A stretch of 64,000 nucleotides of DNA from Arcticibacterium sp964021845 (lineage in GTDB: Bacteria > Bacteroidota > Bacteroidia > Cytophagales > Spirosomataceae), in the NCBI RefSeq assembly GCF_964021845.1, contig NZ_CAXHZC010000010.1:62001-126000 (forward strand). Direction: 5' to 3'. Both the position numbers and the translations under genes were made by a program. Position 1 is the stretch's first letter. Every line of letters starts with the position of its first letter. Under the pieces are notes generated by a model that saw nothing but the letters and a program-made list of their open reading frames with translations, had not been told where the DNA came from and did no database searches. Positions 1 to 7,513 of this stretch are shown here, piece by piece.

Positions 1-138
1 CTTTAGTTCAAATGGAACAGATTTAGTACCGTAAACAAAAGGCTTTGCTAAATTTAATAAGTCTAGCAAATCTTCTCTAGATTGCATTTTTGCAAAGCCA
101 TCCTTAATTCCCTTGATATGTATTGGATCTAGTTTCAT
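1..138 (-). CDS. Probable retron-type reverse transcriptase, N-terminal 46 codons (cut by window edge)
   Basis: An open frame on the minus strand begins with ATG at 138-136 and runs without a stop to base 1, giving 46 codons. The peptide starts MKLDPIHIKGIKDGFAKM and goes on with a stretch containing SREDLLDLLNLAK and VYGTKSVPFELK. From memory, this layout (a 'DLLxLLNxAK' helix, then a 'YG...PFxLK' segment) is the N-terminal leader of bacterial retron-type reverse transcriptases, ahead of the palm domain. The catalytic YADD box would lie outside the window, so the family cannot be proved here. The upstream RNA-like region with terminal inverted repeats at 160-391 independently fits a retron. 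Alternative: an unrelated defence protein with a similar leader. Confidence 0.5.
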   Translation of the reverse strand, partial: MKLDPIHIKGIKDGFAKMQSREDLLDLLNLAKPFVYGTKSVPFELK

Positions 139-159
139 AATTGTAATAATAGTCCAATG

Positions 160-400
160 AAACCTGCTGCGTTATTCTTTGTTTATGAAGAAACACTCCC
201 CATTTTAATAATAATAATATTTCATAAAAATTAATTAGAACTCATCTCAATTTCCTAAGTATCTAACTTAAACTGAGTAACTAACAATAACCAAGAAACA
301 TTCATCCCAGATTAATCCGGAACACCAACCGATTTGAAACTATCCGAAGAGAGCTTCCAGTTGGCACAATTCAATATCGTGCAGCAGGTTTTCAAAGAAC
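160..400 (-). ncRNA. Candidate retron msr-msd non-coding RNA
   Basis: Seen: an 11-bp perfect inverted repeat, AAACCTGCTGC at 160-170 and GCAGCAGGTTT at 381-391, encloses 210 non-coding bases and ends 21 nt upstream of the reverse-transcriptase-like start codon, on the same strand. Inside it, reading the minus strand, are: a CCAAC/GTTGG stem (364-360 with 329-325) holding a GAAGCT/AGTTTC stem capped by a cUUCGg tetraloop; a second hairpin CTCAGTTT/AAATTGAG (277-270 with 253-246, one G-U pair); and a TTTATGAA/TTCATAAA stem (228-221 with 189-182). Known: retron RNAs lie just upstream of the RT gene and are closed by a1/a2 inverted repeats. Inferred: the outer repeat is a1/a2, and the inner stems are msr and msd. 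The branching G was not assigned. Confidence 0.55.
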
Positions 401-405
401 AATAT

Positions 406-435
406 GCAAAGTAATACTTCAACTGTGCAGTACAA
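406..435 (-). promoter_or_regulatory. Candidate promoter for the retron RNA/RT unit
   Basis: On the minus strand a TTG at 435-433 is followed, after 19 nt, by TACTTTGC at 413-406. This is a near match to the Bacteroidota -33/-7 promoter (TTG, 17-23 nt, TAnnTTTG) with one base missing in the -7 box. Transcription would start near 400, just before the a1 arm of the candidate retron RNA. An inverted repeat at 425-441 overlaps the -33 box. Confidence 0.4.
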
Positions 436-441
436 CTGCAC
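425..441. repeat. Inverted repeat GTGCAGT-ACA-ACTGCAC
   Basis: A perfect 7-bp inverted repeat with a 3-nt spacer lies between the divergent retron and WYL-gene promoters. Related words recur nearby: GTGCAG at 379-384, and an imperfect repeat GCTATGCAG/CTGCACAGC at 513-521 and 527-535. This may be a regulator-binding cluster serving both directions; it is inferred from symmetry only. Confidence 0.4.
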
Positions 442-459
442 GAAAATAATTGTTTCCTC

Positions 460-489
460 TTAACTTTGTGTCCTATGAGACACAGTTAA
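460..489 (+). promoter_or_regulatory. -7 promoter element embedded in an inverted repeat upstream of the WYL gene
   Basis: TAACTTTG at 461-468 matches the Bacteroidota -7 consensus TAnnTTTG. It sits in the left arm of a longer inverted repeat: TTAACT...TGTGTC (460-472) against GACACA...GTTAA (479-489), with a 2-nt bulge. A protein bound here would cover the promoter of the gene starting at 549, as expected for an autoregulated repressor. No good -33 TTG lies at the usual distance. Confidence 0.4.
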
Positions 490-548
490 TTGTAATGCAA
501 ACTAAAACACTAGCTATGCAGCCAATCTGCACAGCAGTAAAATAGACT

Positions 549-1559
549 ATGGCTACTAATAAAAATGCTCTTATTCGCTACAAAGTACTTGATAACTGCT
601 TCAGGAATCCTGGGAAAAAGTACTTTATAGATGATTTAATAGCTGAATGTGAGAGTATCCTTTTAGAAAGGGATCCTAAATCGAATGGCATCAGTCGCAG
701 ACAGATATTCGATGATATTTCTTTTATGGAAAGTGAGGAAGGTTGGAGCATAGAACTAAATAAGCTTCGTGATGGGAAAAAAGTTTATTACACATATGTA
801 GACAGCTCTTTTTCTATAAACAATATGCCGCTCAATGAGATTGAAATCAACCAGTTGAAATCTGCGGTTGATATTCTGACACAATTCAAAGGAATGCCTC
901 AATTTGAATGGATTCATGAACTAGTACCCAAACTACAACAGGGTATATCTCCTGAACAAACTTCTCCTACTATTATAGAATTTGACAATAACCATTATCT
1001 CAAAGGTATTGAGTACTTGGGAACATTGCATAATGCCATTTTCTATAAAAAAGTACTTTCCATCAGTTATCAGCCTTTTGAGAATGAATTACCTTTTGAC
1101 ATAATTATTCACCCCTACTTTTTAAAACAATATAATAATCGCTGGTTCTTATTTGGATATAACCCTGAAAGACAAATATATAATTGGAATCTAGCCATTG
1201 ACCGTATTTCTTCTATTGTCGAAACAAAATCTAAATACCACGAAAATACTAAAATCAACTGGTCAGAATATTTTGACGACATAATCGGTGTAACTAAGCC
1301 AGTTGAAGGGCTCCTAGAAAATGTTATTCTACATTTTACTGGAAAAACTGGAAAGTACATGGAAACAAAACCCATACATGGCTCACAAAAATCTAGTTGG
1401 CTAGAAAACCAAACACTTGAAGTGAGGCTAGAAGTCATTATAAATTATGAACTGGAAAGATTAATTCTGTCCTACGCAGACAGCGTTGTTGTCATTCAAC
1501 CAGAGAGTCTCGCCCAAACTGTCAAAGAAAGATTAAAAGCAGCTGTGACCTTATATTAA
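549..1559 (+). CDS. WYL-domain transcriptional regulator
   Basis: This 336-residue protein fits the HTH-plus-WYL regulator architecture common in defence islands. The N-terminal 90 residues look like a winged helix (ISRRQIFDDISFME; residues about 48-61). The middle carries a WYL-type core with ISYQPFENE and HPYFLKQYNNRWFLFGYN (about residues 175-205). The C-terminal 80 residues resemble the WCX extension, with the ILSYADSVVVIQP segment near the end. WYL domains are thought to sense nucleic-acid or nucleotide ligands. The gene reads divergently from the retron candidate, and its promoter overlaps an inverted repeat at 460-489, so it may repress itself and the retron unit. The start at 549 is the first ATG after that promoter. 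Confidence 0.85.
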   Translation: MATNKNALIRYKVLDNCFRNPGKKYFIDDLIAECESILLERDPKSNGISRRQIFDDISFMESEEGWSIELNKLRDGKKVYYTYVDSSFSINNMPLNEIEINQLKSAVDILTQFKGMPQFEWIHELVPKLQQGISPEQTSPTIIEFDNNHYLKGIEYLGTLHNAIFYKKVLSISYQPFENELPFDIIIHPYFLKQYNNRWFLFGYNPERQIYNWNLAIDRISSIVETKSKYHENTKINWSEYFDDIIGVTKPVEGLLENVILHFTGKTGKYMETKPIHGSQKSSWLENQTLEVRLEVIINYELERLILSYADSVVVIQPESLAQTVKERLKAAVTLY

Positions 1560-1644
1560 TTATCACTACACTTAGTAGTTTACAGGAATCCGCTATCTCC
1601 TTTCAAATATATAAAAGGGCTTTTGATTACTTTTTCCTACCTAA

Positions 1645-2061
1645 TTAAAGCTTAAAACCGTCTATTTCTATAAGAATATCTTTTGATAATTTGGGGAAAT
1701 GATACAAGCCTTTCTCATCCCAAGAGGAAGTTCCACTAAGTTTCCCTTTGCCTAAAAACTCCTCGAGTAAGTTGTCATGGTTATAAACATACCAATGATT
1801 TTCGTAAGGAAAACAGATGTACAAATCCTTACCCAGATACTTCTTATCAAAAGTCAGTCTACCTTTTAACTGTACCTTGAGATACTTATCTTCGTCAATA
1901 TGTTGTGCTATGAAATCAGCATTCGCCCAATCATCGTTGAGCTTAATTGTCGCAAATCCATAATCAGCCAAAATAGCTGAAACCTTCTGAAAGTTATAGG
2001 TTTCTTTTTGTCGAGGGTTAAGCGATTGATACTCTACCTTCGGTAATTGATTTAATTTCAT
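1645..2061 (-). CDS. Small protein of unknown function, possible PD-(D/E)xK-like nuclease fold
   Basis: This 138-residue soluble protein was not recognised as a named family. Residues about 40-75 read NADFIAQHI then YLKVQLKGR, which has the spacing of a PD-(D/E)xK core (acidic residue, about 15 residues, then a Q/E-x-K strand), with Q in place of D/E; aromatic strands follow (LYICFPYENHWYVYN). Small proteins of this kind resemble the PD-(D/E)xK-type 'group I intron endonuclease' families, but the match is by eye only. Its upstream region (2062-2168) carries four phased AATTAACC half-sites, so it appears to be separately regulated rather than simply read through from the WYL gene at 2169-3146. 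Confidence 0.55.
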   Translation of the reverse strand: MKLNQLPKVEYQSLNPRQKETYNFQKVSAILADYGFATIKLNDDWANADFIAQHIDEDKYLKVQLKGRLTFDKKYLGKDLYICFPYENHWYVYNHDNLLEEFLGKGKLSGTSSWDEKGLYHFPKLSKDILIEIDGFKL

Positions 2062-2069
2062 AGGATTCT

Positions 2070-2118
2070 GGTTAATTTGAATTAACCCTAAATTAACCCA
2101 AATTAATTTAGGTTAATT
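2070..2118. promoter_or_regulatory. Cluster of four AATTAACC/GGTTAATT half-sites (putative operator)
   Basis: Half-sites occur at 2070-2077 (GGTTAATT), 2080-2087 and 2091-2098 (AATTAACC), and 2111-2118 (GGTTAATT). They form two nested inverted repeats directly upstream of the ATG at 2061. Their starts are spaced 10, 11 and 20 bp apart, close to whole helical turns, which suggests cooperative binding on one DNA face. The binding protein is unknown; the neighbouring WYL regulators are the obvious candidates. Confidence 0.5.
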
Positions 2119-2168
2119 CTTCCTAACGAAGGATTTAATTCATTCCGTTAGTACGCTAATACTTCAAA

Positions 2169-3146
2169 TTAATTTGCAATCAGCCTAGCATAAACCTTTT
2201 CTACTTTCTCTAAAAAGGTTTCTCGTAAATTAGCAGGTTCCATGACCTCTATATCCTCTATATGCTCCATCACTTTTGCCCAAAACTCTAAATTAGGTAC
2301 AATACTTAACTGAAAAATCATGTACTCATCCTGCTCTTCAACCAGAAGTTGGGAACGATGCCATGGCTTGGTATTTACATAGTGAGCTCTTGGCTTGCCT
2401 ACTTTTAGAACAATAACTTCTTTCTCAACATCTACAGGCACTGAGACCCCTATAACATCTTTAAAATGTCGGACTGCGTCAAAGCCACTTTCTCCTGCTA
2501 ATGATACACTACTCAACCGTTCATTAATTATCCTGTCTAATGGGAAGTTTTGATAGCTCTCTTTCTCCTTATCAAAAGCCATTAATGTCCATCGATTATT
2601 ATACTCTTTCAGCAGTACTGGCACAATGGTTTTGCTAACTAATTCCCATTCGAAATACTTGTAATCAATATCAATTACACGCTTCTCTACAATGTAGCGG
2701 TAGAACTTATCAAGCTTTTCAATATTCTTGAGCTCTACCTTCTCATACTGTATATAAGGGTTTTCTTCTAATTCAGGATTTCGAACCATTTGCTCAAAGT
2801 AAATAAGAAGCTTATCCACTTGATCTCTTGGTAAACTGTCACGCGAAAATTGTCTGAGATAAGCAAGTATTTCATTAAAGTTCGCAGTATCCACACCTTC
2901 CAAGCTCTCTAATAATGAAAATGGTTTCTTATAACAGTATTTAACAAACCTATGCCCAGGGATTTCAGCACCGAGATTTCGTAACTCTTGTATATCAAGT
3001 GCTACTAAACGTTCATTTGTACTAAACCCTAAACTAACCAACTCCGCAGCTAATTCACTCCCACTATAACTATTCATAGAGCGTAAGAGCTTATGAATAG
3101 CGAATAGGCGATTCAATTTAACAACACTACTTCCTTTTTTTGACAT
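2169..3146 (-). CDS. WYL-domain transcriptional regulator
   Basis: This 325-residue protein has the same architecture as the regulator at 549-1559. An N-terminal winged helix (residues about 1-60, RLFAIHKLLR then STNERLVALDIQELRN) precedes a WYL core with IDIDYKYFEWE and LKEYNNRWTLMAFDKE (about residues 158-195) and a C-terminal WCX-like segment. It is transcribed divergently from the helicase operon, and a 9-bp inverted repeat occupies the short gap. The natural reading is that it represses itself and the operon starting at 3237. Sequence similarity to the first WYL protein is only at motif level, so they are not recent duplicates. Confidence 0.85.
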   Translation of the reverse strand: MSKKGSSVVKLNRLFAIHKLLRSMNSYSGSELAAELVSLGFSTNERLVALDIQELRNLGAEIPGHRFVKYCYKKPFSLLESLEGVDTANFNEILAYLRQFSRDSLPRDQVDKLLIYFEQMVRNPELEENPYIQYEKVELKNIEKLDKFYRYIVEKRVIDIDYKYFEWELVSKTIVPVLLKEYNNRWTLMAFDKEKESYQNFPLDRIINERLSSVSLAGESGFDAVRHFKDVIGVSVPVDVEKEVIVLKVGKPRAHYVNTKPWHRSQLLVEEQDEYMIFQLSIVPNLEFWAKVMEHIEDIEVMEPANLRETFLEKVEKVYARLIAN

Positions 3147-3154
3147 TTTGCTTT

Positions 3155-3181
3155 ATCAACTACGATATAAATGTAGTTGAT
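3155..3181. promoter_or_regulatory. 9-bp inverted repeat between divergent WYL and helicase genes (putative operator)
   Basis: ATCAACTAC at 3155-3163 and GTAGTTGAT at 3173-3181 are perfect inverted copies with a 9-nt spacer, so the half-site centres are 18 bp apart. The site begins 9 nt upstream of the WYL start codon (3146) and lies between the two divergent genes. It is the best operator candidate for the WYL repressor. It overlaps the TTG at 3177 that opens the longest helicase frame, which argues for the downstream ATG at 3237 as the real start. Confidence 0.6.
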
Positions 3182-3236
3182 GGTTGTGCCAACTCCAAAT
3201 ACAGCCCAATTTTGTATCAAGAAAAACGCAAAAACT

Positions 3237-4583
3237 ATGGTAAAGACAACGACAAGCTCTAATATCTTTAAATGCCTCGACATTCAACCAACCACATGCC
3301 AAGCAAAGGCTTTGTACGAGATTGAAAACTTCTTGGATAATAAGGAAGACCAAGTTTTTATATTGAAAGGTTCTGCAGGAACTGGTAAAACTACCTTGAC
3401 CAAAGCTTTGGTAGACTACCTTTCCGAGAAAAACAAGCCTTTTCATCTACTATCCCCCACAGCTAAAGCAGCCTCTATTTTGAGCGATAAGACAAACCAC
3501 ATGGCTCATACCATCCATCATTTAATTTATACCCCTGAAACTTTAGATGATGGAAGGGTAAAATTCAACTTTAAAGAAAATGAGTCTGATACTCCTACAA
3601 TTTTTATAGTGGACGAAGCTTCCATGATACCCGCCCTAAATCCATCAACTGGTGAATATATTTCACAAAACCCTCTGTTACTAGATCTACTAAAGTTTGT
3701 GTTTAACGGAAACAAGTATAATCAAATAATTTTCTTGGGGGACAGCTATCAACTTCAACCTATTCATGAAAAGAGCTCTATGGCTCTTTCTAAGAAAGCC
3801 TTAAGAGAGAATTTTAAGCTGAAATGCCAAGAAATAGAATTAAACGAAGTGGTAAGGCAAGCTTCAGACTCACCCGTACTAAGTTTGGCCCTAGAAATAA
3901 AACGAGCTAAAGATTATGCTCAAAGTGTTTACAGCATTAAACCTGAGAGACTTAGAAACGAAGACCTAGCCATTGATTACTTCATGACCTTTTTTGATGT
4001 CGAAGAGCTAAATGAAGTCATGCTGATTGCTAAAACAAACGAACAAGTTGAAAGATACAATCAACTTATTAGAAAGCGTCTAGGCTTTTATCAAACACTG
4101 GAGGTTGGTGAAGTGGTAATGCTTCGAAATAATATCCAAAAAGACCAACAAACTTTTGTAAATGGAGATATAGGATTAATAAAATCTTTAAGCTCGAATA
4201 CTGAAGAAATTGCAGGCATAAGATTCAAAGATGCTACCATTCAATTTGAAAATTCAGGAGAGAAGACCTTAGTAAAAACGAAAATATTCTTAGATTCACT
4301 TTTAAACAATACAGCAAGCATTGATAGCCAAAGCCTTAAAAATTTAAAGCACAATAGAATGAAACACAATGGTACTTTTCGACAATCGGAAAGAGTAAAT
4401 GACGACCCTTATATGAACGCTATGAAGCTTAGCTATGCCTACGCTATGACCTGTAACAAGGCACAGGGTAGTGAGTGGAGTCGTGTTCTTTTTACATCAG
4501 AAAAACTGCACCCCTATGACCACCCTTGGCTCTATACTGCCGTAACAAGGGCAAAAAATGAAGTATTAACTTGGAGGTTTTAA
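3237..4583 (+). CDS. SF1-family DNA helicase (RecD/Pif1-like)
   Basis: The protein has 448 residues from ATG 3237; a longer TTG-initiated frame begins at 3177, but inside the putative operator. Visible helicase motifs are Walker A GSAGTGKTT (about residues 45-53), Q-rich DNA-contact region SPTAKAAS, Walker B-like IFIVDEASMI, motif III-like FLGDSYQLQP, and C-terminal motifs YAMTCNKAQGSEW and YTAVTRAKNEV, typical of SF1B RecD2/Pif1 helicases. It is shorter than RecD2 and lacks its long N-terminal extension. The gene ends 9 nt before the ATPase at 4593 and probably shares its transcript. In this island it most likely serves phage defence, but ordinary repair cannot be excluded. Confidence 0.8.
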   Translation: MVKTTTSSNIFKCLDIQPTTCQAKALYEIENFLDNKEDQVFILKGSAGTGKTTLTKALVDYLSEKNKPFHLLSPTAKAASILSDKTNHMAHTIHHLIYTPETLDDGRVKFNFKENESDTPTIFIVDEASMIPALNPSTGEYISQNPLLLDLLKFVFNGNKYNQIIFLGDSYQLQPIHEKSSMALSKKALRENFKLKCQEIELNEVVRQASDSPVLSLALEIKRAKDYAQSVYSIKPERLRNEDLAIDYFMTFFDVEELNEVMLIAKTNEQVERYNQLIRKRLGFYQTLEVGEVVMLRNNIQKDQQTFVNGDIGLIKSLSSNTEEIAGIRFKDATIQFENSGEKTLVKTKIFLDSLLNNTASIDSQSLKNLKHNRMKHNGTFRQSERVNDDPYMNAMKLSYAYAMTCNKAQGSEWSRVLFTSEKLHPYDHPWLYTAVTRAKNEVLTWRF

Positions 4584-4592
4584 TTATATACA

Positions 4593-6572
4593 ATGGCACA
4601 TTTAAATTATTTCGGAGTAAAGAATTTTAGGATTTTTAATGACATGTGTCGTTTTAATCTAAAACCCATTACAATATTAATTGGAGAAAATAGTAGTGGA
4701 AAAAGTAGTTTAACTAAAGCCATTCTAACACTTAAAGAAAGCTTTTCAGGCATTAAACGAGACTTTGATGAAGGCATAAATACTTACTCCATAGAGGAGC
4801 TAGACATTCCAAACCAACTACATCTTGGTAATTTCGGAAAAATAAAAAATAGAAACTCAGAAAGTGATATATTCATTTTTGAACTACCTTTTAAATTTAT
4901 CTCACAATTCCATCACTGTATTCTGAGAATTAATTATAAATTAAATAACAATTCCATACAAAATGCTAGCTTAATTTCATTCCAAATAGTTGAACCTACC
5001 ACTAACGAAAATCATTTACATTATGACCTCGCTAAAGGTGAACTTAGAATTTGCTATACCAAATTATTAGACTTTTTTAAAAGTGAAATTCCAAAATATC
5101 TTGAGCTTGAAAGGCTTCAAAGTAACAAAGAAAATCTAATTGAACCTTTCATGTTTGATGGTGTAGCACAAGAACATCTATTCACGGAAGAGTTAAAAAA
5201 AAACCTTAGTCTTCTAGAGAAAGACATTTTGGAACTTAAGGTTTTCTATGACCGACTAGCTCCCACGGCTTGGCATGCAGAGTACATTGACAGTTTTAAA
5301 TCTAGTTCTATTTATCGAGCTAGAATTCTTTCTGACTCATTAAACTTTCATGATAAACTGCCCTTATTTAACTATTGCTTTCTATTTCATGGAGAAAGAG
5401 CGGACCAGATGAAAGATAACTTCCTTCTTAGCGACACAGAAAGAGAACAAATAATCCTTAAAAACAATATTTTTTGGAATAAAATTAATTTGCCGTTTTC
5501 TGATTTTTATAAAAAGTTGCGTGGAATAGAAATAAAAATTTTGGAGGACTTTATTTTCAAGGAGGAAGATAGAACATTTTCTGAATTCACGTCTTTTACA
5601 AGCATGAGTAAAGGCATTGCCTTTAAAAGCAACTTTTTTAAAACTACCTTTCTAGAAAAACTATGTGAATATATTCCAGAAATTTTAGAGGTTTATGAGG
5701 TAGAGGAATATGGAATAAAATCATTTGAAAACTCTAATTTATTACTAAAACCGAAAACTAATTCTGCATTTCAAAAGGCTGACATTTTTTTTGACAAATA
5801 TTTTTTTCAAAGCATAACAAATGGGTTCAGTACCCTTTCTTCCATTTTTAAGAGTATTGAATATATACCTTCAGTAAGATATCAGGTTGAGCGAATTATA
5901 ATCAATAATTCTAACTCTTTCTTGCAAGAATTACTCGTTCAAATTCATAAAACACAGCTTTCTAAAGATGCCATTACATTTATCAATAAATATTTAGAAC
6001 TCTTTAATGTTGCAAATGAAATTCAAATCGAAATATCTGAAGACAGCAGCACTTCAAAAATAATCTTTTTAAAAAATGGGCTTAAAGAGGAGCTAGCAGA
6101 TTTGGGTTATGGTATTTCTCAAATAGTTCCAATTATTTTAAAAATGGGCTTATTAATAACAAATAACGCTGCCAATCCTAAATATGGTGACCCCTTTGGG
6201 AATTCTTCAATTGTTATTATTGAAGAACCTGAAACTAACCTACATCCAGCTTTACAATCAAAACTTGCAGAAATGATTATTGAATGTTATCAAACAGACA
6301 ATATTCAAATAATAGTGGAGACTCACAGTGAATACTTTATAAGGAAAATGCAATATCTTATTGCTAAAAAGGCATTCAAAGCTGAAGATGCCATTATCTA
6401 TAATTTTAGAAAATTTAATAATGACGAAACAGAAAGTAATGCCGTTAAGCCCATTAAGTTTAACAAAGATGGTAGCCTCTCAGAGAACTTCTACCCCGGT
6501 TTCTTTGATGAAGCATCTAGCCTAGAATTGGAGTTATTAAAAATAAAGAGAGGCAATTCAAATTTAAACTAG
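4593..6572 (+). CDS. AAA ATPase of the OLD/DUF3696-like ABC type
   Basis: This 659-residue protein has an N-terminal half-site with Walker A GENSSGKSS (residues 31-39) in the context NFRIFNDMCRFNLKPITILI. A long, poorly conserved insertion of about 400 residues follows. The C-terminal half-site carries the signature-like LADLGYGISQIVPI (about 502-515), Walker B SIVIIEEPETNLHPAL and the histidine switch ETHSEYFI (about 575). This layout is that of OLD-like and DUF3696 ATPases, which are common sensor/motor subunits in defence systems. No TOPRIM nuclease domain is present, so it is not a complete GajA/OLD nuclease. It is followed after 1 nt by the gene at 6574, its likely partner. Confidence 0.8.
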   Translation: MAHLNYFGVKNFRIFNDMCRFNLKPITILIGENSSGKSSLTKAILTLKESFSGIKRDFDEGINTYSIEELDIPNQLHLGNFGKIKNRNSESDIFIFELPFKFISQFHHCILRINYKLNNNSIQNASLISFQIVEPTTNENHLHYDLAKGELRICYTKLLDFFKSEIPKYLELERLQSNKENLIEPFMFDGVAQEHLFTEELKKNLSLLEKDILELKVFYDRLAPTAWHAEYIDSFKSSSIYRARILSDSLNFHDKLPLFNYCFLFHGERADQMKDNFLLSDTEREQIILKNNIFWNKINLPFSDFYKKLRGIEIKILEDFIFKEEDRTFSEFTSFTSMSKGIAFKSNFFKTTFLEKLCEYIPEILEVYEVEEYGIKSFENSNLLLKPKTNSAFQKADIFFDKYFFQSITNGFSTLSSIFKSIEYIPSVRYQVERIIINNSNSFLQELLVQIHKTQLSKDAITFINKYLELFNVANEIQIEISEDSSTSKIIFLKNGLKEELADLGYGISQIVPIILKMGLLITNNAANPKYGDPFGNSSIVIIEEPETNLHPALQSKLAEMIIECYQTDNIQIIVETHSEYFIRKMQYLIAKKAFKAEDAIIYNFRKFNNDETESNAVKPIKFNKDGSLSENFYPGFFDEASSLELELLKIKRGNSNLN

Positions 6573-6573
6573 T

Positions 6574-7503
6574 ATGCTAGTATACCTCAATTATCAATTC
6601 CTCGAAAATTTCTTATTGCTAAGCGATGATAGTGATGAACATTATATCCTTAAAAAATTCATTTGTGACCAAAGCAGTGCGAATAAGCTAATTCTAGACT
6701 TTGATCCAATCGATTTATATGATGACCCTGAAAAGCGGGTAATAGCTCGTCAAATAGCACAAAGACTATCCTCATTTACCATAGATTTAACTTTCACAAA
6801 AAGCTTTAATAATAAAGACTTCTATGAATCAGCCATACCAAAGCTTTTTTTCATGGAAGAAGAGGAAACTAACCCTTCAACTTGGGGCTGCTTTACTATT
6901 TCTTCAAGTAAATATTACCAAGCCTCACTAATCTTGTTAAAAGATGAAAAAAGACTTGACACTAGCCAACGGGACTGGTCTTTACTTTCAGACTATCAAA
7001 TACCATTGAATGCCATGATAATTTCAGATAATTATCTCTTCTCAAATGATGTAAACTTTGAAAACCTGAAAAGTATATTTAAGAATCTAATGCCCAGCAA
7101 ACTAAAAACAACCTTTGATCTTACTTTTATAGGCTTCGACCCTAAGAAGCAGTTCAAGAGTATTAATGATTTACATAAAAAGCTGTCAAGTTACTTCGCG
7201 GAAAACTTTAATTACAAGGTAAACTTGTCAATTATAAGAGAAGATAACCACGAACGAGCCATTTACACGAACTATTACAGAATTAACAGTCATAATGGAT
7301 TTGGATTATTTAAAAACAGAAATATTAAATCTAAGGATGAACTTACTCTACAATATACACCTATTGGTGCTCATTCTCGTAGTTCTTCTCCTTACGAAAA
7401 CTACAAATCTGAACTAGAAAAGATTGCTAAGAAAACTAGAGTTGAAAGAATGAAAGATAGGGAGAGTGGCACAAAAAAGAATAGACTACTAAGTCAACCA
7501 TAA
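6574..7503 (+). CDS. Protein of unknown function coupled to the ATPase; possible effector
   Basis: This 309-residue protein starts 1 nt after the ATPase stop, so translational coupling is likely. No named family was recognised. The segment IREDNHERAIYTNYYRI (about residues 221-237) followed by GFGLFKNRN recalls the 'HxR...TNY...G' core seen in PLD-like C-terminal domains of some defence effectors, but this comparison is from memory and uncertain. The last 35 residues are basic (KKTRVERMKDRES) and could bind nucleic acid. Always-paired ATPase plus effector is a common defence plan, which makes this the probable toxic or nucleolytic half. No signal peptide or membrane segment is visible. Confidence 0.55.
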   Translation: MLVYLNYQFLENFLLLSDDSDEHYILKKFICDQSSANKLILDFDPIDLYDDPEKRVIARQIAQRLSSFTIDLTFTKSFNNKDFYESAIPKLFFMEEEETNPSTWGCFTISSSKYYQASLILLKDEKRLDTSQRDWSLLSDYQIPLNAMIISDNYLFSNDVNFENLKSIFKNLMPSKLKTTFDLTFIGFDPKKQFKSINDLHKKLSSYFAENFNYKVNLSIIREDNHERAIYTNYYRINSHNGFGLFKNRNIKSKDELTLQYTPIGAHSRSSSPYENYKSELEKIAKKTRVERMKDRESGTKKNRLLSQP

Positions 7504-7513
7504 CCCATCAAAA

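Noticed and set aside
299..330. Left att copy of the tRNA-Arg 3' end
   Set aside because: Only a short chance match (ATCCCAGAT) to the tRNA end was found; it is too short to be an att site.
3177..3236. Longer start for the helicase at TTG 3177
   Set aside because: It lies inside the 9-bp inverted repeat taken as operator/promoter, and the ATG at 3237 better fits the protein's beginning.
4593..7503. Gabija or Septu system
   Set aside because: The ATPase has no TOPRIM domain and the partner shows no HNH motif, so neither label is supported.
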